Translations under genes and position numbers: made by a program | Notes under the pieces: generated by a model | The model's input: the letters and a program-made list of their open reading frames with translations, nothing else | Database searches by the model: none | Told to the model about the DNA's origin: nothing | Shown: positions 37,704 through 47,372 of the stretch, piece after piece | Position numbering within the stretch: the first letter of the stretch is position 1 | Layout: every line of letters begins with the position of its first letter | NCBI RefSeq assembly: GCF_029395535.1 | Contig: NZ_CP113920.1 | Span: forward strand, 1,426,001-1,490,000 | DNA: 64,000 nt | Source of the DNA: Bifidobacterium sp. ESL0732 | GTDB taxonomy: Bacteria; Actinomycetota; Actinomycetes; Actinomycetales; Bifidobacteriaceae | Direction of reading: 5' to 3'

Positions 37704-40703
37704 ATGATGGTCAAACGAAGCGAAGAACGAAAGCCATTGAGCATGCACAATCACGAAGACTCGAAAAACAAGAAAAGCAGGAAGGGCGGCCCCTCAAGCT
37801 GGACGGTACTCGGCCATGACCTGCTGAGCTGGATGCGTGGACATCTTTTCGCCATCCTTGTCGCCGCAGCGTTCCTTGTCGTCAACATCTTTGATATGGT
37901 CTCTTCGGCTATACGTCATCTGCGCGCTCCGGCCTATGGACGCAACATAAGCCTCACCGAAATTCTCTTGGGACGTATGCGCAACGGCGGAAAACCGGGC
38001 GGCCCATTCCAGCAACAGCTTCACAGCCAGGACATCATCCCTTGGCTGACGAAGATTCTTCGCTCTGCAGTTTTTGTTCGCAGCCCCCTGATGCTCATCA
38101 TCTACACCTTGCTCATCGTCGTCATCCTGGCCGTGGCACAATCCCGGCTTGGGGCTTTGAAAACAACGTTTGCAGCACTGTTCAGCGCCATTATCGGTTC
38201 CACACTGGGTCTTTTGGTCTGTGTTCTGGTGGACATGGCCATGCACGATTGGCAGAGCATGGAACGCCTGCCCGTACTACTCTCCCCCTTGACCATCATC
38301 ATCGGGGCATTGATGGCCGAAAGCGCTTACGAATCCGTACTATGGCGGCGGCGCATCCTCCTTCTCGGCTATACCGTCATCGGAACACTCCTGCTTTTCA
38401 GCGGCAACCCTGGCGACTATTGCACACTCGGAGCCGCGATTGTCGGCCAGCTCACCGGCCTGTTGATGCACGGCCCGATCAAGGACCACATTCAGTGGGC
38501 CAACAGCAGCAATTATGAAATCCGTCGACTTTTTGCGTTCGCCCAACTGGTGCTGGCCGTTGGCCCCCTGCTGGCCCTGACCTCCACCTCACACCTCGGC
38601 CCATTGACGACCTTCGGCCTCTTCACCTCTTCCATCTGGGGCGATTCCTCACTTTTGACCTCCTGCAGCGTGAACCAGTCGGTAACCAGCTGCATGCGCT
38701 TGGTCGCCACTCGTCAGCATCTGGCCATCGCTGGTCTCTGGTTGCACATGCTATTGCCCATCGCCGCCCTCGCTTTGGTGGCTTGGGGGCTCTACCATGG
38801 ACGCCGATTGGCGGCTTGGGTGAGCATCGTGCTCAATGGCGCGGCCGTCGTATTTTCCGTGATTTATTATGTTGTCTTCCCACTTACCGTCACACCGATC
38901 AGCCCGAACATGGCCGCTAAATACAACTTTATGCCGGCCTTCATCACCACCGCTCTTCCGCCTTTGGTGCTGATTATTCTGATGCTTCGAGAACTGCCTC
39001 ACTTCAGCGTTTCCACCGGTACAGCCCGTGTTCGCAATGGCATTATCGCCATGGTCGGCATGCTGCTGATCACCAGCGGCGTCTATATCGGCTTCGCTGT
39101 GGCCATGCCTCAGGACTTCAAGCCCCGGCCCACTGTCAAGCTTCTGATCATGGACATGCTGCGAAGGCTTCTGCCGACCGGTTTCGGCGGACGCAAGTCC
39201 ACAGCTCTGATTGTCCCCCAGACCACAATCTCCACATTGATCAGCGAAGGCCTGACGGTCCTCTTCTGGCTTACCGTACTGATCGTCTTCATCCTCTGGT
39301 TCCGAGATAACGTCACTCCCGATCAGCGCGACCGCAAGAAGGCCGAAGCGTTGATCGCCCTTGGCGGCGAATCCATGAGTTTCATGACCACTTGGGAAGG
39401 CAACCACTACTGGTTCTCTTCCACCGGCCGTTCCGCCATTGCTTATCGCGTGCTGCACGGCATCGCTCTGACCGTCACCGGCCCCTTCGGTGATCCGAAC
39501 GAATATATGAACGATCTGCGCGAATTTAGCACCTTCTGCGCCGCAAAAGGCTGGTCGCCTTCCTTCTATGCCGTCCATGACGACCAACGCAAGGAACTCG
39601 AAAACATGGGATGGTCCTCCATTCAGGTCGGTACCGAAATGGTCCTTGACCCCAGCCAATGGCAGACACGCGGCAAGAAATGGCAGGACATCCGAACCGC
39701 CATCAACAAGGCCAAACGCGACGGCATCACCGATGTGCTCACGACTTACGACCAGGCAGGTTTCAACATCGACCAGCAAATCGTGGACATCTCCGAGCAG
39801 TGGGCACAGCTCAAGGCCTTGCCTGAAATGAAATTCACGCTCGGTGGCATCGAGGAACTGCGCGACGACCGCGTTGCGCTGCTGTATGCAGTTGATTCCG
39901 AAGACACTGTCTTGGGCGTCACGAGCTGGCTGCCGACCTATCGTGATGGCCGGGTCATCGGCTGGACGCTGGACTTCATGCGTCATCGCACTGACAGCCC
40001 CAATGGCATCATGGAATTCCTTATCGCCCGCATGGCCGAACGGCTGCGCGACCAAGGCGAGAACGACCCGGCAAATGCCGTGGAGTTCATGAGCCTTTCG
40101 GCGGCTCCGCTGGCCGGCATGGGGGAGAAAGCTCCTGCCGCTGCCGATAAAGCCGTAGAAGGCGACAAGAGCGGCAGAAACGACAAAACCGCAAAGGCCG
40201 ACAAATCTGAGAATAAGGATAGGAACAAGAAGCAAGACACTGTTAAGGCCGGCGACACCAACGCAGCCAATGGTGTGGCAGCTTCCACGGCCCAATCCGA
40301 GACTGCGGGCAACGTTGTAGGCAACGAACCGGCAAAGAGCAAAGCAGATGCATCATCCCCTGAGGATGACAAGAACGAAAAGTCCACTACCCCTTCAGCT
40401 TCCGAACCTACAAACAAAACTAAATCAAAACCCGACTCCCCCAGCGGCACCGAAATCATCGAACATGCCCTGCAGATTGCAGCCGACGTGCTTGAGCCGG
40501 CTTATGGTTTCAAGTCGCTGTTCTTCTTCAAGAAGAAGTTCCAGCCCAGCCCAGCCCCGATTTATATCTGCTATCCCGATTCTGCCAAGCTCGCACAAAT
40601 CGGCATTGCCGTGGTCAACGCTTACGTGCCCGAGCTCAAGCCGAAACAGGTCGTCGAGATTGTAAAATCCATGACCGCAACGGACAAAAACGACAAGAAG
40701 TAA
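37704..40703 (+). CDS. MprF-like aminoacyl-lipid synthase with DUF2156 domain
   Basis: A 999-residue protein. Residues 45-545 hold a dozen or so hydrophobic spans; the cytoplasmic C-terminal DUF2156 domain, which transfers an amino acid from aminoacyl-tRNA to a membrane lipid, shows GGESMSFMTTWEGNHYWFSS, RVLHGIALTVTGPFGDP, GWSSIQVGTEMVLD, KWQDIRTAINKAKRDGI and DFMRHRTDSPNGIMEFLIA. Between residues about 812 and 912 a Lys/Asp/Ala/Ser-rich low-complexity insert interrupts the domain before its end (FKSLFFFKKKFQPSPAPIYI). The start is uncertain (37704, 37707 or 37743), none with a good SD. Amino acid and lipid cannot be told. A strong terminator follows. Confidence 0.88.
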   Translation: MMVKRSEERKPLSMHNHEDSKNKKSRKGGPSSWTVLGHDLLSWMRGHLFAILVAAAFLVVNIFDMVSSAIRHLRAPAYGRNISLTEILLGRMRNGGKPGGPFQQQLHSQDIIPWLTKILRSAVFVRSPLMLIIYTLLIVVILAVAQSRLGALKTTFAALFSAIIGSTLGLLVCVLVDMAMHDWQSMERLPVLLSPLTIIIGALMAESAYESVLWRRRILLLGYTVIGTLLLFSGNPGDYCTLGAAIVGQLTGLLMHGPIKDHIQWANSSNYEIRRLFAFAQLVLAVGPLLALTSTSHLGPLTTFGLFTSSIWGDSSLLTSCSVNQSVTSCMRLVATRQHLAIAGLWLHMLLPIAALALVAWGLYHGRRLAAWVSIVLNGAAVVFSVIYYVVFPLTVTPISPNMAAKYNFMPAFITTALPPLVLIILMLRELPHFSVSTGTARVRNGIIAMVGMLLITSGVYIGFAVAMPQDFKPRPTVKLLIMDMLRRLLPTGFGGRKSTALIVPQTTISTLISEGLTVLFWLTVLIVFILWFRDNVTPDQRDRKKAEALIALGGESMSFMTTWEGNHYWFSSTGRSAIAYRVLHGIALTVTGPFGDPNEYMNDLREFSTFCAAKGWSPSFYAVHDDQRKELENMGWSSIQVGTEMVLDPSQWQTRGKKWQDIRTAINKAKRDGITDVLTTYDQAGFNIDQQIVDISEQWAQLKALPEMKFTLGGIEELRDDRVALLYAVDSEDTVLGVTSWLPTYRDGRVIGWTLDFMRHRTDSPNGIMEFLIARMAERLRDQGENDPANAVEFMSLSAAPLAGMGEKAPAAADKAVEGDKSGRNDKTAKADKSENKDRNKKQDTVKAGDTNAANGVAASTAQSETAGNVVGNEPAKSKADASSPEDDKNEKSTTPSASEPTNKTKSKPDSPSGTEIIEHALQIAADVLEPAYGFKSLFFFKKKFQPSPAPIYICYPDSAKLAQIGIAVVNAYVPELKPKQVVEIVKSMTATDKNDKK

Positions 40704-40730
40704 GTAGCACCAGTAACCGCAAAGGAAACG

Positions 40731-40777
40731 AAAAGGAGAGTAGCCAACTCAGTACGACTGGCTACTCTCCTTTTTTA
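40731..40777 (+). terminator. Intrinsic terminator after the MprF-like gene
   Basis: A 12-base perfect stem (GGAGAGTAGCCA and its complement) around a 12-base loop, then TTTTTT. It also faces the convergent fur-like gene, preceded by an A-run on that strand. Confidence 0.92.
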
Positions 40778-40847
40778 TTCGATAACCGATTCCTGAAAAA
40801 TCGAAAAACGCAATATAAAACTCAAGAATCAAATCTATTCTTTGATC

Positions 40848-41306
40848 TCAGTCCGCACCTTCCAGCCTTTGGCAATCAGGACACAATCCGAAGACCTCCA
40901 ACGTGTGCGAACTGACCGTAAAACCATGCTCTTCGGCGACCTTGCGCACCCACTGCTCGGGTGGTTCGATTTCCACGGTCTTACCACAGTTCTCGCAGAC
41001 CAAATGATGATGGTGCTCACCATCCTCACAGATACGAAACATCTGCTGATCGTTCAGGTGGATGGTGTCGGCCCTGCCGTCATCAGCCAGCGCGTTGAGC
41101 TGCCGATAAACGGTGGAAAGCCCAATGCCCTGACCGTCCTCGCTTAAGATCCTGTAAAGATCCTGCGCGGAAACGAAATCGTCGCAACCTGCAAGCGCCT
41201 TCATCACGGCGTCTTTCTGCCAAGTATGCTGGCTGCCGCGCCTGCCGCCGCGTCCAAGCATCCTTTTCATGGAACGTCGCTTATCCGGTTGATCGTAGGT
41301 CGTCAC
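40848..41306 (-). CDS. Fur-family metalloregulator
   Basis: A 152-residue winged-helix repressor that uses bound metal to bind DNA. WQKDAVMKALAGCDDFVSAQDLYRIL and GLSTVYRQLNALADDG form the DNA-binding domain with the Fur recognition helix; HHHHLVCENCGKTVEIE and LFGLCPDC-like FGLCPDCQ supply the sensory His cluster and the two CxxC structural zinc pairs. The start is GTG at 41306 with GAGG nine bases upstream; a later ATG at codon 13 would also work. Fe (Fur) and Zn (Zur) types cannot be separated by eye; two CxxC motifs occur in both. It stands alone, 200 bases from purK. Confidence 0.9.
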   Translation of the reverse strand: MTTYDQPDKRRSMKRMLGRGGRRGSQHTWQKDAVMKALAGCDDFVSAQDLYRILSEDGQGIGLSTVYRQLNALADDGRADTIHLNDQQMFRICEDGEHHHHLVCENCGKTVEIEPPEQWVRKVAEEHGFTVSSHTLEVFGLCPDCQRLEGAD

Positions 41307-41514
41307 CGTTTCAAGCCTCTTTCATTCAGGTCTATCGCTTGACTGTCTGAATACGGAAATATCCAAGACAGTCCTATCACAGATAAAACTATTTTACCTA
41401 TATTTGTACGACTTGAAAAGGCCTTTGCCCTCTCAGAACGCAAACACGACCAGTTCGTAACAGTACTTCGCACAAAAGCGGATAACACGACAAAGGGAGA
41501 GAAACGATACCGGT

Positions 41515-42687
41515 TTACTGCCGCAAATCGTTCCAACAACCCGTAGCCTCAAGCTCCTCGACCGTACGCTTCGTATCATCGGTGAGCACTGTGATATGGC
41601 CCATCTTACGGTCCTGACGAACTTCCGCCTTGCCGTAATCATGGACATACCACTCCGGATGCTTGCCAATCAACTTGCGCGTCGGGGCTACGTGCTGGCC
41701 CAGCACGTTTGCCATCACCGCCGGGCTCAACAGTTTTGGCTGCGGAAGGGGCCAGCCTGCGATGCCGCGGATATGGGCGTCGAACTGGTCGATGGAGCAG
41801 GCCTCGATGGTGTAATGACCGGAATTGTGCGGGCGCGGGGCGAGCTCGTTGACCACCACACGACCGTCTTTGGTGATGAACAGTTCGATGGCAAGCGTGC
41901 CTGCCAGTTCGAAGCCTTTGGCCAAGCGCAGCGCGAGCGCCTTAGCCTCTTCTGCAATTTCGTCGCTGACCTGCGCCGGCGCGATGGTCAGATGCAGGAT
42001 ATTGTGGCGATGCTCGTTGCGAACGATGGGGAACGTGACGAATTCCTTGCCGTTGCCGGAAATCAGAATCGAGGCCTCGAAAGCGAAATCGACGAAACCT
42101 TCCAAGACAGACGGCGGGAACGTCCCCTGCTTTTCGTCGCGCTCATGAACCTTGGCCAGATCTTCGGGCCCGTGCAGCACCACCTGCCCGTGGCCGTCAT
42201 AGCCGCCGCGACGGGTCTTGAGCACTGCGGGATATCCGATTTCCTCGATGGCCTTGTCGAGTCCCGTAAGGTCGTCGACCTGACGCCAAGGAGCGGTAGC
42301 GGTACCGTGATCGTTAATAAACTGCTTTTCGAAGACACGATCCTGGGTGACACGCAACAGATCGGTTCCCTGCGGAACAGCGACGCTGCCGCGCACCTCA
42401 TCGATGGCGTCGGCATCTGCATTCTCGAATTCGTAAGTAAGCACATCGCTGCGTTCCGCCAACTCGCGGATGGTCTTTTTGTCGTCGTAATCGGCGGTGA
42501 CCTGAAAATCGGCGACCTGGGCGACCGGGCAATCCGGTGTCGGATCGAGCACACCGATACGGAAGCCGTGGTAGCGCGCGGAAAGCGCCATCATGCGCCC
42601 GAGCTGCCCGCCTCCGATGATGCCGATGGTCGCCCCTGGCATCAATGTTTCGATTTTACCGTTAGTTTCCTCAGACAAGCTCGGCAT
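41515..42687 (-). CDS. purK: N5-carboxyaminoimidazole ribonucleotide synthetase (PurK)
   Basis: Carboxylates AIR with bicarbonate and ATP. The ATP-grasp enzyme shows [58 protein letters not shown], and [20 protein letters not shown] chose ATG at 42687, inside the end of purE (17-base overlap), with GAGGAAGG upstream; an ORF extension of 15 codons upstream has no family sequence. It is translated with purE as a two-gene unit, detached from the main pur cluster by 12 kb. Confidence 0.95.
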   Translation of the reverse strand: MPSLSEETNGKIETLMPGATIGIIGGGQLGRMMALSARYHGFRIGVLDPTPDCPVAQVADFQVTADYDDKKTIRELAERSDVLTYEFENADADAIDEVRGSVAVPQGTDLLRVTQDRVFEKQFINDHGTATAPWRQVDDLTGLDKAIEEIGYPAVLKTRRGGYDGHGQVVLHGPEDLAKVHERDEKQGTFPPSVLEGFVDFAFEASILISGNGKEFVTFPIVRNEHRHNILHLTIAPAQVSDEIAEEAKALALRLAKGFELAGTLAIELFITKDGRVVVNELAPRPHNSGHYTIEACSIDQFDAHIRGIAGWPLPQPKLLSPAVMANVLGQHVAPTRKLIGKHPEWYVHDYGKAEVRQDRKMGHITVLTDDTKRTVEELEATGCWNDLRQ

Positions 42688-43168
42688 TGGATTGTGCCAC
42701 CTTCCTCTTCGACTGCTCACGATATTCTTCAAGCGCCTTGGCCAGCGTATCGTCGTTGACGCTCAGCATGCTCACGGCCAAAAGACCGGCGTTCGTAGCC
42801 CCAGAATTGCCGATGGCCATCGTCGCCACCGGTACGCCGCCGGGCATCTGGACGATGGAGAGCAGGGAATCCATGCCGGAAAGCGCATGGGATTGCACCG
42901 GCACACCGATAACCGGCAACGTGGTCTGCGCGGCGACCATACCCGGAAGATGCGCGGCTCCCCCGGCCCCTGCGATGATGACCTTGATGCCGTTACTGCG
43001 AGCGTTATGCGCAAAATCTGCCATCAGATCAGGCGTGCGATGGGCGGAAATGACTTGTTTTGAATAGGAGACATTGAACTGGTCGAGGGTCTCGCAAGCG
43101 TGACGCATCGTCTCCCAATCGCTTGCCGAACCCATAATCACTGCTACTTGTGGCGTTTCAGTTGCCAT
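42671..43168 (-). CDS. purE: N5-CAIR mutase (PurE)
   Basis: Moves the carboxyl group of N5-CAIR to give CAIR for PurC. The 165-residue protein has the class I PurE pattern: [55 protein letters not shown] and [24 protein letters not shown] at 43168 has GGAGGT just upstream; the open frame continues farther upstream without family sequence. It overlaps purK. Confidence 0.95.
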   Translation of the reverse strand: MATETPQVAVIMGSASDWETMRHACETLDQFNVSYSKQVISAHRTPDLMADFAHNARSNGIKVIIAGAGGAAHLPGMVAAQTTLPVIGVPVQSHALSGMDSLLSIVQMPGGVPVATMAIGNSGATNAGLLAVSMLSVNDDTLAKALEEYREQSKRKVAQSNAELV

Positions 43169-43267
43169 GATACCTCCGGTATCCTTGGGGACAAACCCGG
43201 TTCCCACTCTACGCGGCAGCTGCGAAAAAAACTGGACTGCCAACGACACGTGAAACGTACGATTCTT

Positions 43268-43301
43268 TTCAAAAAATGCCACCGGCGACTACCGGTGGCA
43301 T
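43268..43301 (-). terminator. Intrinsic terminator after yhbY
   Basis: On the minus strand TGCCACCGG pairs with CCGGTGGCA around a short loop and is followed by TTTTTT. It ends the yhbY transcript before purE. Confidence 0.9.
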
Positions 43302-43328
43302 ACAAGGCATGAGTCTGATGGCTTATGA

Positions 43329-43637
43329 CTATCGAACGAGCTCGATCTTCTCGGCTCCTGGCTTCTTCGAAGGCCGGTAGAGCACGAAACGATGGCCGAT
43401 GACCTGTACCAGCTGCGCACCGATCTGGCCGGCCAAGGTCTCGCCAACCTCCTGCTCATCGACCGGGCAGCCATCCTGTACCACGACTTTGAGCAATTCG
43501 TGAGACTCGAGCGTCTCCGAGGCTTGCTTGACCGCGGCGTCGGTGACCCCGTTCTTGCCTATCCACAGCATCGGCGAAATCTTGCTTGCCAGCGCCTTGA
43601 GCTGTTTGATCTGTCGTTTGTTGAGTTTCGTTGCCAT
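43329..43637 (-). CDS. YhbY-family CRM-domain RNA-binding protein
   Basis: A 102-residue single CRM domain protein associated in other bacteria with pre-50S ribosome assembly. The family pattern is KLNKRQIKQLKALASKISPMLWIGKNGV with the GKNG loop, HELLKVVV, and GAQLVQVIGHRFVLYRPS. The start is ATG at 43637 with AAAGGA seven bases upstream. It lies downstream of tRNA-Arg on the same strand and has its own terminator. Confidence 0.92.
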   Translation of the reverse strand: MATKLNKRQIKQLKALASKISPMLWIGKNGVTDAAVKQASETLESHELLKVVVQDGCPVDEQEVGETLAGQIGAQLVQVIGHRFVLYRPSKKPGAEKIELVR

Positions 43638-43708
43638 TGCCAAATCCTTTATTCCGATAGTTCACTGTTTCCGCTTTGCCACCCACGACACCGCCGCACC
43701 TGCATAAG

Positions 43709-43782
43709 TGACCCCGGCGAGATTCGAACTCGCGACCTACAGATTAGAAGTCAGTTGCTCTATCCAACTGAGCTACGGGGCC
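43709..43782 (-). tRNA. tRNA-Arg (anticodon TCT)
   Basis: The minus strand folds with acceptor GGCCCCG/CGGGGTC (one G-T pair), D arm GCTC-GAGC, anticodon loop CTTCTAA (anticodon TCT, reading AGA), and T arm GCGAG-CTCGC around TTCGAAT. The anticodon stem ACTGA/TCTGT carries a T-T mismatch in the middle pair. CCA is not encoded. A TACAAT box lies about 15 bases upstream (43803-43798). Confidence 0.94.
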
Positions 43783-43910
43783 AAACACCAAGTAAATATT
43801 GTAGCAGTAACGCGGAATGAGCGTTTTCGCCCTGCGATTTGCAATCGAATAACAGACACGAATACCGGCAGCCTCTTTGTTAGACTGGAATCATTACTTC
43901 AGGAGCCAGG

Positions 43911-45173
43911 ATGAGCAACAATACCAAGGCAAAGACAGCCGCAACACAAAGCCAGCACTCGTTGCCGGTCAAGTCTGCATCATCTCGTTTCCGCACCATG
44001 TTGAGCGCACCGGCACGCGAGTTTCCCAGGTATTCGGTACTGATCTTCGCTTTGGGATTCGTCTGTCAGTTCCCCGATTCCGCGTATATGGGTCGTCGCC
44101 TGCTGCTGTGGCTGCAACCGGCACTCGCGCTCTTGCTCTATGTTGCCATGCTCAAAGCTCCCAGACTGGTCTGGCAACGTGTTGCCGCATTGGCTTTGAT
44201 CGCCGTGTGCATCTGGGCGTCGCCGTTTATGCGTCACGGCGGGCAGTTGCTGACCTACATCGTCGAGGCGGAGGCCTCGCTGCTCTTCGGTCCGATTTTC
44301 GGCTACGTCGCCATTGTGGTGTCGGCACCGTTGATGTGGGTGCTGACACCTAGGTTGAATAACCTATCCAGCTATCACAGCATGTATTTTCTTGTCATGG
44401 CACTGTATATACTGCTCGCCGGCATTCTGTTCATGGTCTATACCACCCAATCAACGAAGCTCCAACGGGCCAATGCACAGCTCGCGCACGACGTTGACAC
44501 CATCGAGTCGCTGACGCTTTCCCGCGAGCGCGCCAGCATGGCCAGTGAGATGCACGATTCCATCGGCCAACAGCTCACCGCCATGCATTACGCCCATGAA
44601 TCCGCGCTCAACGCCTCAGCCAGCGTCGAAAACCTCACCGACGACGAACGGGCGGTCATCAACAAACCAATCATCAGAGCCGACGCCATCGTCAAGGACG
44701 CCTTGTCCGAAGTCCGGCAAATGGCACGGGCGCTCGACCCCTCGGCGTTGGGCCAGACACTCACCAACGATTCCATCGAGGCGATGGCCCGTTCCTTTGC
44801 CGACGCCGGTCTTACGATGCACACCGACATCATCGGCAGCGTAAACCTACTCAATGCCGATATGCAAACCCTGGTATTCCGAGCCATGCAGGAGACGCTG
44901 ACCAATGCTGTCCGCCACGCCCACGCCACCAAAGTCAATCTGACCATCATCGTCGGCGGAGAAGAAACAACACTGAGCGTCGAGGATGACGGACCTGGCA
45001 TCGATGCCGAAGACATCGAGCACGGTTTCGGCCTCGCGTCCCTCCGTCAACGCGCCCGGCAAGCGGGCGGAACACTCACCCTCGGCGAATCACAGGAACT
45101 CGGCGGCGCCAGCGTGACCCTGACGGTTCCGCTGACAGGCGATGCGGAAGCGGAAAGGACGGCACACAAATGA
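43911..45173 (+). CDS. NarL-group sensor histidine kinase
   Basis: A 420-residue membrane kinase. After a 38-residue cytoplasmic start come five or six hydrophobic spans up to about residue 180 with almost no extracellular domain, so it probably senses in the membrane (intramembrane-sensing type). The HisKA_3 dimerisation helix is ERASMASEMHDSIGQQLTAM with His215 as phosphate acceptor, and the HATPase has QETLTNAVRHAHAT and VEDDGPGIDAEDIEHGFGLASLRQR. AGGAG precedes the ATG. It overlaps the response regulator gene in an ATGA and converges on an ABC exporter operon that it may control. Confidence 0.93.
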   Translation: MSNNTKAKTAATQSQHSLPVKSASSRFRTMLSAPAREFPRYSVLIFALGFVCQFPDSAYMGRRLLLWLQPALALLLYVAMLKAPRLVWQRVAALALIAVCIWASPFMRHGGQLLTYIVEAEASLLFGPIFGYVAIVVSAPLMWVLTPRLNNLSSYHSMYFLVMALYILLAGILFMVYTTQSTKLQRANAQLAHDVDTIESLTLSRERASMASEMHDSIGQQLTAMHYAHESALNASASVENLTDDERAVINKPIIRADAIVKDALSEVRQMARALDPSALGQTLTNDSIEAMARSFADAGLTMHTDIIGSVNLLNADMQTLVFRAMQETLTNAVRHAHATKVNLTIIVGGEETTLSVEDDGPGIDAEDIEHGFGLASLRQRARQAGGTLTLGESQELGGASVTLTVPLTGDAEAERTAHK

Positions 45174-45880
45174 CGGACGCTTCATCAATGGCCGGGACAA
45201 ACAAGCGCATTCGCCTGCTGATCGTGGATGATCAGGAGCTCATCCTGACCGGCCTTGCCGAACTCATCTCCTTCATGCCCGACGTAGAAATCGCGGCACA
45301 GAAACTCAGTGGCAAAGCAGTGCTCTCGTTGGACAAAGCCACGCTCGATTCCATCGACGTCGCGCTCATCGACGCGCGTATGCCGCAGATGAGCGGCACG
45401 GAACTCATCTCCCGGCTGCACGCCGATTATCCCGGCATCAAATGCATCCTCTTGACAGCCTTCGACGAGGATGACAACCTCATCGCCTCAATGAAGGCCG
45501 GGTCCGTGGGTTATCTGCTCAAAGACGTCTCCACTTCCGAGCTGAACGCCGCCATCCATACCGCGGCTACCGGAGGGAAGGTCATCGGCGCCAGCGCCAC
45601 GGCACACGTCATCCGTCTTCTTGCACAATCCGACAACTCCGATCATGACGGTAACACCGACGACAACGGCAACGCCGAGAATCCATCAACCTCAATTTTG
45701 ACACCACGGGACCAGCAAATCGCCTCGTTCGTGGCCCAAGGCATGACCAATTCCGAAATCGCCTCAAAACTGTTCCTCTCGACCGGAACCGTGAAGAACC
45801 ATGTCAGCCGCATTTTCTCGGCTCTGAATGTCCGCAACCGTACCGAACTGACCGCACTACTCAACGGAACGCTGGACTAG
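45170..45880 (+). CDS. NarL/FixJ-type response regulator
   Basis: A 236-residue transcription factor, partner of the preceding kinase. The receiver shows IVDDQELILTGL, phospho-acceptor Asp68 in LIDARMPQMSG, Thr in ILLTAFDE and Lys in YLLKDVSTSEL. A hydrophilic Asp/Asn-rich linker of about 25 residues leads to a LuxR-type helix-turn-helix LTPRDQQIASFVAQGMTNSEIASKLFLS-like segment (ILTPRDQQIASFVAQ, MTNSEIASKLFLSTGTVKNH). AAAGGA precedes the start, which overlaps the kinase stop. Confidence 0.94.
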   Translation: MTDASSMAGTNKRIRLLIVDDQELILTGLAELISFMPDVEIAAQKLSGKAVLSLDKATLDSIDVALIDARMPQMSGTELISRLHADYPGIKCILLTAFDEDDNLIASMKAGSVGYLLKDVSTSELNAAIHTAATGGKVIGASATAHVIRLLAQSDNSDHDGNTDDNGNAENPSTSILTPRDQQIASFVAQGMTNSEIASKLFLSTGTVKNHVSRIFSALNVRNRTELTALLNGTLD

Positions 45881-45895
45881 CACCCCGATACGGAC

Positions 45896-45923
45896 GGGAT
45901 AATCGGGACATTCCGATTATCCC
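45896..45923. terminator. Hairpin between convergent regulator and ABC permease genes
   Basis: GGGATAATCGG pairs perfectly over 11 bases with CCGATTATCCC around GACATT. It lies between convergent stops and has no long T-run, so a bidirectional terminator is likely rather than certain. Confidence 0.55.
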
Positions 45924-45941
45924 CTGAACATCAGCCATGCA

Positions 45942-47372
45942 TCATTCCCCGATTGCGGAGGCGATGATGCGCACGGAGTCCTGATACCGGGTGGCCATTC
46001 CCTGAACGCCCGTGGCCACGGCCCCTACGACAACAGCGATGACGAGGATGCCGAGCCAACCGGCCAGTTGCAGGTTCGGCACGCAAGCACCCACCAGTTT
46101 CAACAGGCCGGAATCAATGGAAAGCAACGCCACATTCGTGATGATGAAGGCAAGGAAAACCGCACTTGCCGCCATGATCGCGCCGTCCAGGAACGACAGA
46201 ACCCGCAGCTGGCCGACCTCGGCACCGGCCACGTAGGTCAACGCGGCGTCGATCCTGCGTTCGCCGGCCGAAATGCAGAGCCCGGCCACGACGCCTGCCA
46301 AAGCCACCACCAGCGCGGGCGCCAAGATGGCGAGGATCCTGTCGAGTCCTGCGGCCTCATACCCTTTGACTCCCGGCGCGACATGGTCCATGGTCGAAGC
46401 GGACGTGGATATCGCGCTGGATACCGTCATCGTCATGGCCAGTCCGATCACCAAGGGCATCACCGTGCCGCTTTGCCGGTCGATACGGCCACTCGACTGC
46501 TGCCCGGCCAGCCTCCAGGTGGCAGACGGCACAGGAATGGACGTCCACCATGAGGTGAACCGTCCCAGTACGGCAGGCGCGGCCAAAGCCAGCGCGAACA
46601 CCATGAGGAACATGCCGCCAATGACGGTCAGCAGCAGCATGGTCCCGGTCGAATCGGAAACGGCCTTGCCCGCCATGATCGCGGCGCGGCTCGCACGCTT
46701 CAGCGTCATACTCGACAGGGAGAGCAGCATCGCAGCCGCCGCCAGCAGCAGCACGACAAACGTCCAACGGCGGGCACCAAGGCGACGCGGCGGATTCTGC
46801 GACTGCCGCAACGCCTCGATCGGGCTGATCCGCGCCATGGAACGCATGGTGAACACCGTACCGACCAGCACCGTAACCCCGCCGAACTCCGCCCCCTTGA
46901 CCAAGGCCGAATACACGCCCGTACCGACGTAGGGCAGGAAACTCCCCGTGTCCTGCAAAATCGGCAAGTAGAACCAATAGAAACGCCGAGCAACAGGCGG
47001 CACCAAGACGAACGCCACCACGTTCGCCAGCACGAACAAGACCGCGACTACCACAATCGTACGTATCAGCAGCTGGACCGGCGTGGCGCCCTGAAGCACC
47101 AACAGCGCCAGTTGACGTCGACGCTGTTTCAAGGCCGAGGAGACCACCCAGAGCACCACGAAGACGAACATCACAATCAGAAAGAACATCGGCAGGTCGA
47201 TCATGTCGGCGATGTCACGGCGGGGACCGGTGCAGCCGGCATCGCAGGCTCGTTTCAGCGATTCCTGCAACGCCATGAAGAGCGACAATGTATACTGTCC
47301 CATGACCAGCACCAAGCCAACCGCACCCCAGACCAGCGGCGCGGCTTTCAAGTCCTTCAATATGCCTTTCAT
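45942..47372 (-). CDS. ABC transporter permease (FtsX-like)
   Basis: A 476-residue membrane subunit with about ten hydrophobic spans. It has two FtsX-type modules: the first around WVVSSALKQRRRQLALLVLQGATPVQLLIRTI, the second near LCISAGERRIDAALTYVAGAEVGQLRVLSFL, both with the cytoplasmic coupling-helix pattern. There is no large MacB-type extracellular domain. Its start overlaps the end of the ATPase gene by four bases. Such exporters next to two-component genes often handle antimicrobial peptides in Gram-positive bacteria; that role is inferred from context only. Confidence 0.88.
   Translation of the reverse strand: MKGILKDLKAAPLVWGAVGLVLVMGQYTLSLFMALQESLKRACDAGCTGPRRDIADMIDLPMFFLIVMFVFVVLWVVSSALKQRRRQLALLVLQGATPVQLLIRTIVVVAVLFVLANVVAFVLVPPVARRFYWFYLPILQDTGSFLPYVGTGVYSALVKGAEFGGVTVLVGTVFTMRSMARISPIEALRQSQNPPRRLGARRWTFVVLLLAAAAMLLSLSSMTLKRASRAAIMAGKAVSDSTGTMLLLTVIGGMFLMVFALALAAPAVLGRFTSWWTSIPVPSATWRLAGQQSSGRIDRQSGTVMPLVIGLAMTMTVSSAISTSASTMDHVAPGVKGYEAAGLDRILAILAPALVVALAGVVAGLCISAGERRIDAALTYVAGAEVGQLRVLSFLDGAIMAASAVFLAFIITNVALLSIDSGLLKLVGACVPNLQLAGWLGILVIAVVVGAVATGVQGMATRYQDSVRIIASAIGE

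Noticed and set aside
38751..40295. Long minus-strand open frame opposite the MprF-like gene
   Set aside because: Antisense of a well-supported membrane protein and DUF2156 domain; His/Asp-rich composition typical of shadow frames.
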